Origin: Hemicentrotus pulcherrimus
Lineage: Eukaryota > Echinodermata > Echinoidea > Camarodonta > Strongylocentrotidae
Reading direction: 5' to 3'
NCBI GenBank assembly: GCA_003118195.1
Contig: BEXV01004076.1
Location: 19,379-29,385 of the forward strand
Length of the DNA stretch: 10,007 nt
Each line of letters starts with the position of its first letter. Position 1 is the first letter of the stretch. Positions 7,836 through 10,007 of the stretch are shown here, piece after piece. The translations under genes were made by a program, and so were the position numbers. Below the pieces are notes generated by a model, which had not been told where the DNA came from, made no database searches, and was given only the letters and a program-made list of their open reading frames with translations.

Positions 7836-8111
7836 TACAGTTAACTAAATTACCCTTACCAAGTTTTGTAACTTTTTAAGTGTGTGAAATATTGATTTGC
7901 CCTGATTTAAGTTTCTTGAAAATGTGACATGTCAAAGCTTACATCTAACAGTATTCAACAAAGGCCCTTATACAACTAGTCCACCTCTCATTCCTGAGTA
8001 CCGAAAAGCACAAAAACAATATATTGTCAAGGGGTACGAACAATTTAATTTTGTCAACTGTACATACAAGCGTTAAAGTTCAATTCATGACAATCTCGTA
8101 TATTGCCTCAC

Positions 8112-8269
8112 CTTTTTGGGCCGCCATTGCTGTCTTTCTTGGTGGATTTGCCCCTGGCGGTTTTGCGAGAGCGTCGTTTTTCCTGAAGCACGCAATCGTA
8201 ACTGCGTTGAAGAACATCGTCTGCAATGCCGTCCCTGTCTGTGACTGTGCCATCGAGCGTGATGTAGAT
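8112..8269 (-). CDS. Internal exon of an unrecognised gene, basic C-terminal part
   Basis: This 158-base exon is supported by boundaries and phase. It begins after CTGCTAG (AG at 8271-8270), and that TAG would be an in-frame stop if unspliced. It ends at AAAAAG before a good donor GTGAGG (8111-8106). It encodes 52 full codons plus two bases: IYITLDGTVTDRDGIADDV, then a helical LQRSYDCVLQEKRRSRK, then a Lys/Arg-rich RGKSTKKDSNGGPK. The basic cluster resembles a bipartite nuclear localisation signal, although that is only a compositional inference. It starts in phase 0, exactly as the upstream exon 8844-9066 ends. G+C content is higher than in the flanks. I do not recognise the family. The plus-strand frame over the same bases is its antisense shadow. 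Confidence 0.65.
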
Positions 8270-8581
8270 CTAGCAGTGTGGATACGATGGTAATAATTAA
8301 CACACGTTTCATAATGGATGATACTTGAAAGTTCTATTTATGACTATAAACTATGATAATAAATCACAAGTGAAGAAAATGATTAGGAGTATTAATGTCA
8401 TATTAGGAATTAAAGAGCGCATCCCTCTAGATAAATGTAAACAAAAATACTGATAGAACAGGGAGGAAAATGGTAAATACAGGTATATTAAAATAGCTAG
8501 GAGAAAGGCTTTAGCGATTACTAAGAGATGTAAGATAGAAGAGATGTAGAGAGAAAGAAAGAGATATATATAGAGAGAGAG

Positions 8582-8621
<40 letters not shown>

Positions 8622-8843
8622 CGCCACAATATTTTGATAGGAAGTGAAAGGAAGGTTTTAGATGGGAGGAAATTTTCTAACAAGCCAGTCATAAAGGAAG
8701 GAAAGAAGAAGTAGAAGAAGTTTTTATGCAAACTTTGTTGTAGACGAAACAAAACGAGCCTGATATGTACAAGTTAATAGAAGTAAACTTGTAACCATGC
8801 ATTATAGCTTTTTGTTAAAGTATCCGGTTAAAGTCCTTTATAC
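8270..8843 (-). other. Intron between the two minus-strand exons (574 bases)
   Basis: The donor CAG|GTATAA is at 8843-8842 and the acceptor CTGCTAG| at 8271-8270. The phase is 0 on both sides. The intron contains the long GA/TC tract at 8549-8619. The 133-codon minus-strand frame inside it (8351-8752) is simple-sequence translation (Leu/Ser repeats) and not a gene. Confidence 0.6.
8549..8619. repeat. (GA)n purine tract
   Basis: This is about 70 bases of GA dinucleotides interrupted by GAAA, ATATAT and one GC. Such homopurine mirror tracts can form triplex DNA in vitro and are common in animal introns. Confidence 0.9.
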
Positions 8844-9066
8844 CTGTTTCCCGTTGAGAAAGACCCTATCCTCGTATTCGACGAGCACGACACATCGACC
8901 GTCATCGGCCTCGCATAGAGTCAGGTCGAAGCTGCCGAAGTCTTTGCTGTACGGCAAGGCCGGTGAAACGACGGCGGCGATTTCACGAACGTCGCAACGA
9001 GGAGATGATTGAAGAGTTCCGGCGGGAGTCTCTTTTCTCCTCTCACTTGATTTTGGAAGTATGTGG
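8844..9066 (-). CDS. Exon of an unrecognised gene, upstream of 8112-8269
   Basis: A strong pyrimidine tract, TTTTGTCCACACCTTTTTCTTTAG (AG at 9068-9067), marks the 5' edge. The exon's first base completes a codon begun in an exon to the right. Seventy-four codons follow without a stop, ending in NGKQ at a CAG|GTATAA donor. The protein has a polar, probably flexible start (HILPKSSERRKETPAG), then a region likely to form beta strands: CDVREIAAVVSPALPYSKDF, FDLTLCEADDGRCVVLVEYE and DRVFLNGKQ. The last strand runs on directly into IYITLDGTV of the next exon, which supports the join. The 223-base length and phases (2 in, 0 out) make the two-exon model self-consistent. The upstream exon is not identified in the window. 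No known domain is recognised. Confidence 0.65.
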
Positions 9067-9470
9067 CTAAAGAAAAAGGTGTGGACAAAAGAAGATTTAT
9101 TTTTAATCGGTCATAGTTTGATGGGGAGCGGGGCTGATTCTGACAGTGGCCGAGCCAATCATCACCTAGATCAGCACAAGATCTATTAATACACTCTATT
9201 CTCGAACGTCATTCTTCTCGTGTTTCTTATCTAAGACTATTCCCGATAACTTGTGCTGAGGGAATCGAGAAGAAGAAGAAGAAAGAGAAGGTATTGAATC
9301 TGCTGCCATTGTATCTTGATTCATCATTTTTTTATTGGCTGTTCTGCCTTGACCATAATAATTCACTCCAAATGATTGAGAGATTTTCATTTGGTCACAA
9401 AAGTGAATTAAGACTAACTTAACAGTTTAAGAAGATTAGTAACTTGGGTTCTAATGCATTCCTAATCACT
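9067..9470. other. Non-coding stretch, probably intronic
   Basis: If the minus-strand gene extends to the right, this is intron. I see no convincing exon. A GAAGAAGAAGAA run lies at about 9268-9288, and the 64-codon minus-strand frame across it (9196-9390) owes its serine run to that repeat. Confidence 0.4.
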
Positions 9471-9830
9471 CATATCATCATAATCATCATCATTATCTGG
9501 TGATTTAATATCGTCATCTTCAAAATCATTAACGTCATTATAATACTGCTGACTCCCATACCTTGTTGTCATCATCACTGTAAGTGTCACCGTGATAGAC
9601 CCTATCATGTCCCAATCGTCACCAAAGTCGTCTGTGTTTGTGTTTCTTCCTCCGATAATGAGGTCAAATATCACGTATAATTTATCGTCATAGCCATCAC
9701 CACCATCGTCATCAACAACATCATCAGTCAGTCGGCACAAGCACACCACAGACTTCATCACGCAAAATCTCCATTATCACATACATCACCATAATTGACA
9801 CCATGAATGTCGTTCCTAAAAACATGGTCA
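9470..9830. repeat. Degenerate ATC/TCA-rich simple-sequence region
   Basis: Scattered TCATCA, ATCATC and CACCATC units at variable spacing fill this stretch. On the minus strand they translate as Asp-rich sequence (a 99-codon frame at 9462-9761), which is best explained as decayed (GAT)n repeat. No exon boundaries or domain features are visible. Confidence 0.55.
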
Positions 9831-9900
9831 GCTTCATCTTAAACGCTAATGACCAACAAGTCTAAATCTACCTTAGATCATAATGTAACCCTCGAGATAC

Positions 9901-9918
9901 TTCTACTTCTACTTCTAC
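9901..9918. repeat. (TTCTAC)3 tandem hexamer
   Basis: There are three exact TTCTAC units. From here to 10007 I see no supported gene; AATAAA occurs near 9963 on the plus strand without an associated coding region. Confidence 0.8.
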
Positions 9919-10007
9919 GACGATACTCAGCAGGATCCATAAGTCAGGATTTAGTGCTGAGGAATAAAATACCTAGTTCTTGGTCTAGATGCTGGGTCTA
10001 TGGTCTA

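Noticed and set aside
6056..8027. A 16-base word (CAAAAACAATATATTG) present near 6055 and again near 8011
   Set aside because: It is short, AT-rich and not extended by flanking similarity; coincidence is a sufficient explanation.
8024..8293. 89-codon plus-strand frame with hydrophobic stretch
   Set aside because: It lies antisense to the exon 8112-8269, which has splice sites and matching phase on the other strand.
8351..8752. 133-codon Leu/Ser-rich frame with apparent membrane segments
   Set aside because: It is a translation of the intronic TC/GA microsatellite; the hydrophobic look comes from CTC/TCT repeats.
9462..9761. 99-codon acidic (Asp-rich) protein on the minus strand
   Set aside because: The Asp runs come from a decayed ATC/GAT simple repeat, and there is no supporting splice or domain evidence.
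9889..9990. Possible further upstream exon on the minus strand ending in a phase-2 donor (AAG|GTAGAT near 9869-9877)
   Set aside because: The frame is open and the phase would fit the exon at 9066, but the encoded sequence is a (GTAGAA) repeat with no good acceptor, so I could not support it.
1..10007. CRISPR array, tRNA, rRNA or bacterial operon
   Set aside because: There are no regularly spaced direct repeats, no cloverleaf with T-loop signature and no rRNA motif. Spliced exons and LINE remnants indicate a eukaryote.

Overview
This window looks like a nuclear genome fragment of a marine invertebrate animal. The evidence is AT-rich, repeat-laden intergenic DNA, exons bounded by GT/AG splice signals, a decayed LINE retrotransposon, a MITE-like element and imperfect GAT/ATC microsatellites. 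An echinoderm or another invertebrate deuterostome fits the repeat style and the presence of a MetE-like gene, but the sequence does not prove the phylum. I see no bacterial operon, CRISPR array, rRNA or tRNA.

Layout. (1) 2-274 (+) is the last coding stretch of a cobalamin-independent methionine synthase-like (MetE C-terminal/COG0620) gene. It is followed by about 2 kb without convincing coding sequence, ending in a good poly(A) signal near 2227. (2) 3205-5322 (-) is a large uninterrupted 705-codon gene for a long coiled-coil protein. It has a candidate poly(A) site at about 2666 and a likely 3' splice site just upstream of its ATG. The two transcription units converge on a short gap at about 2260-2650. 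(3) 5398-5990 (+) is the broken 3' end of a LINE ORF2, abutting the coiled-coil gene and in the opposite orientation. (4) 6461-6885 is a degenerate MITE with terminal inverted repeats and a TTAA-like target site, followed by a hairpin at 7086-7143. (5) On the minus strand, two phase-compatible exons (8844-9066, then 8112-8269) reveal part of an unrecognised gene ending in a very basic stretch. A possible terminal exon lies at 7711-7765. (6) 9067-10007 holds mainly simple-sequence and ATC-rich DNA.

The genes are independent neighbours; nothing indicates that they act together. The most useful points are the metazoan MetE-like exon, the coiled-coil gene with a regularly spaced G-x-Q motif array, and the two-exon gene that is invisible as a long ORF. 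I found no convincing new multi-gene system.
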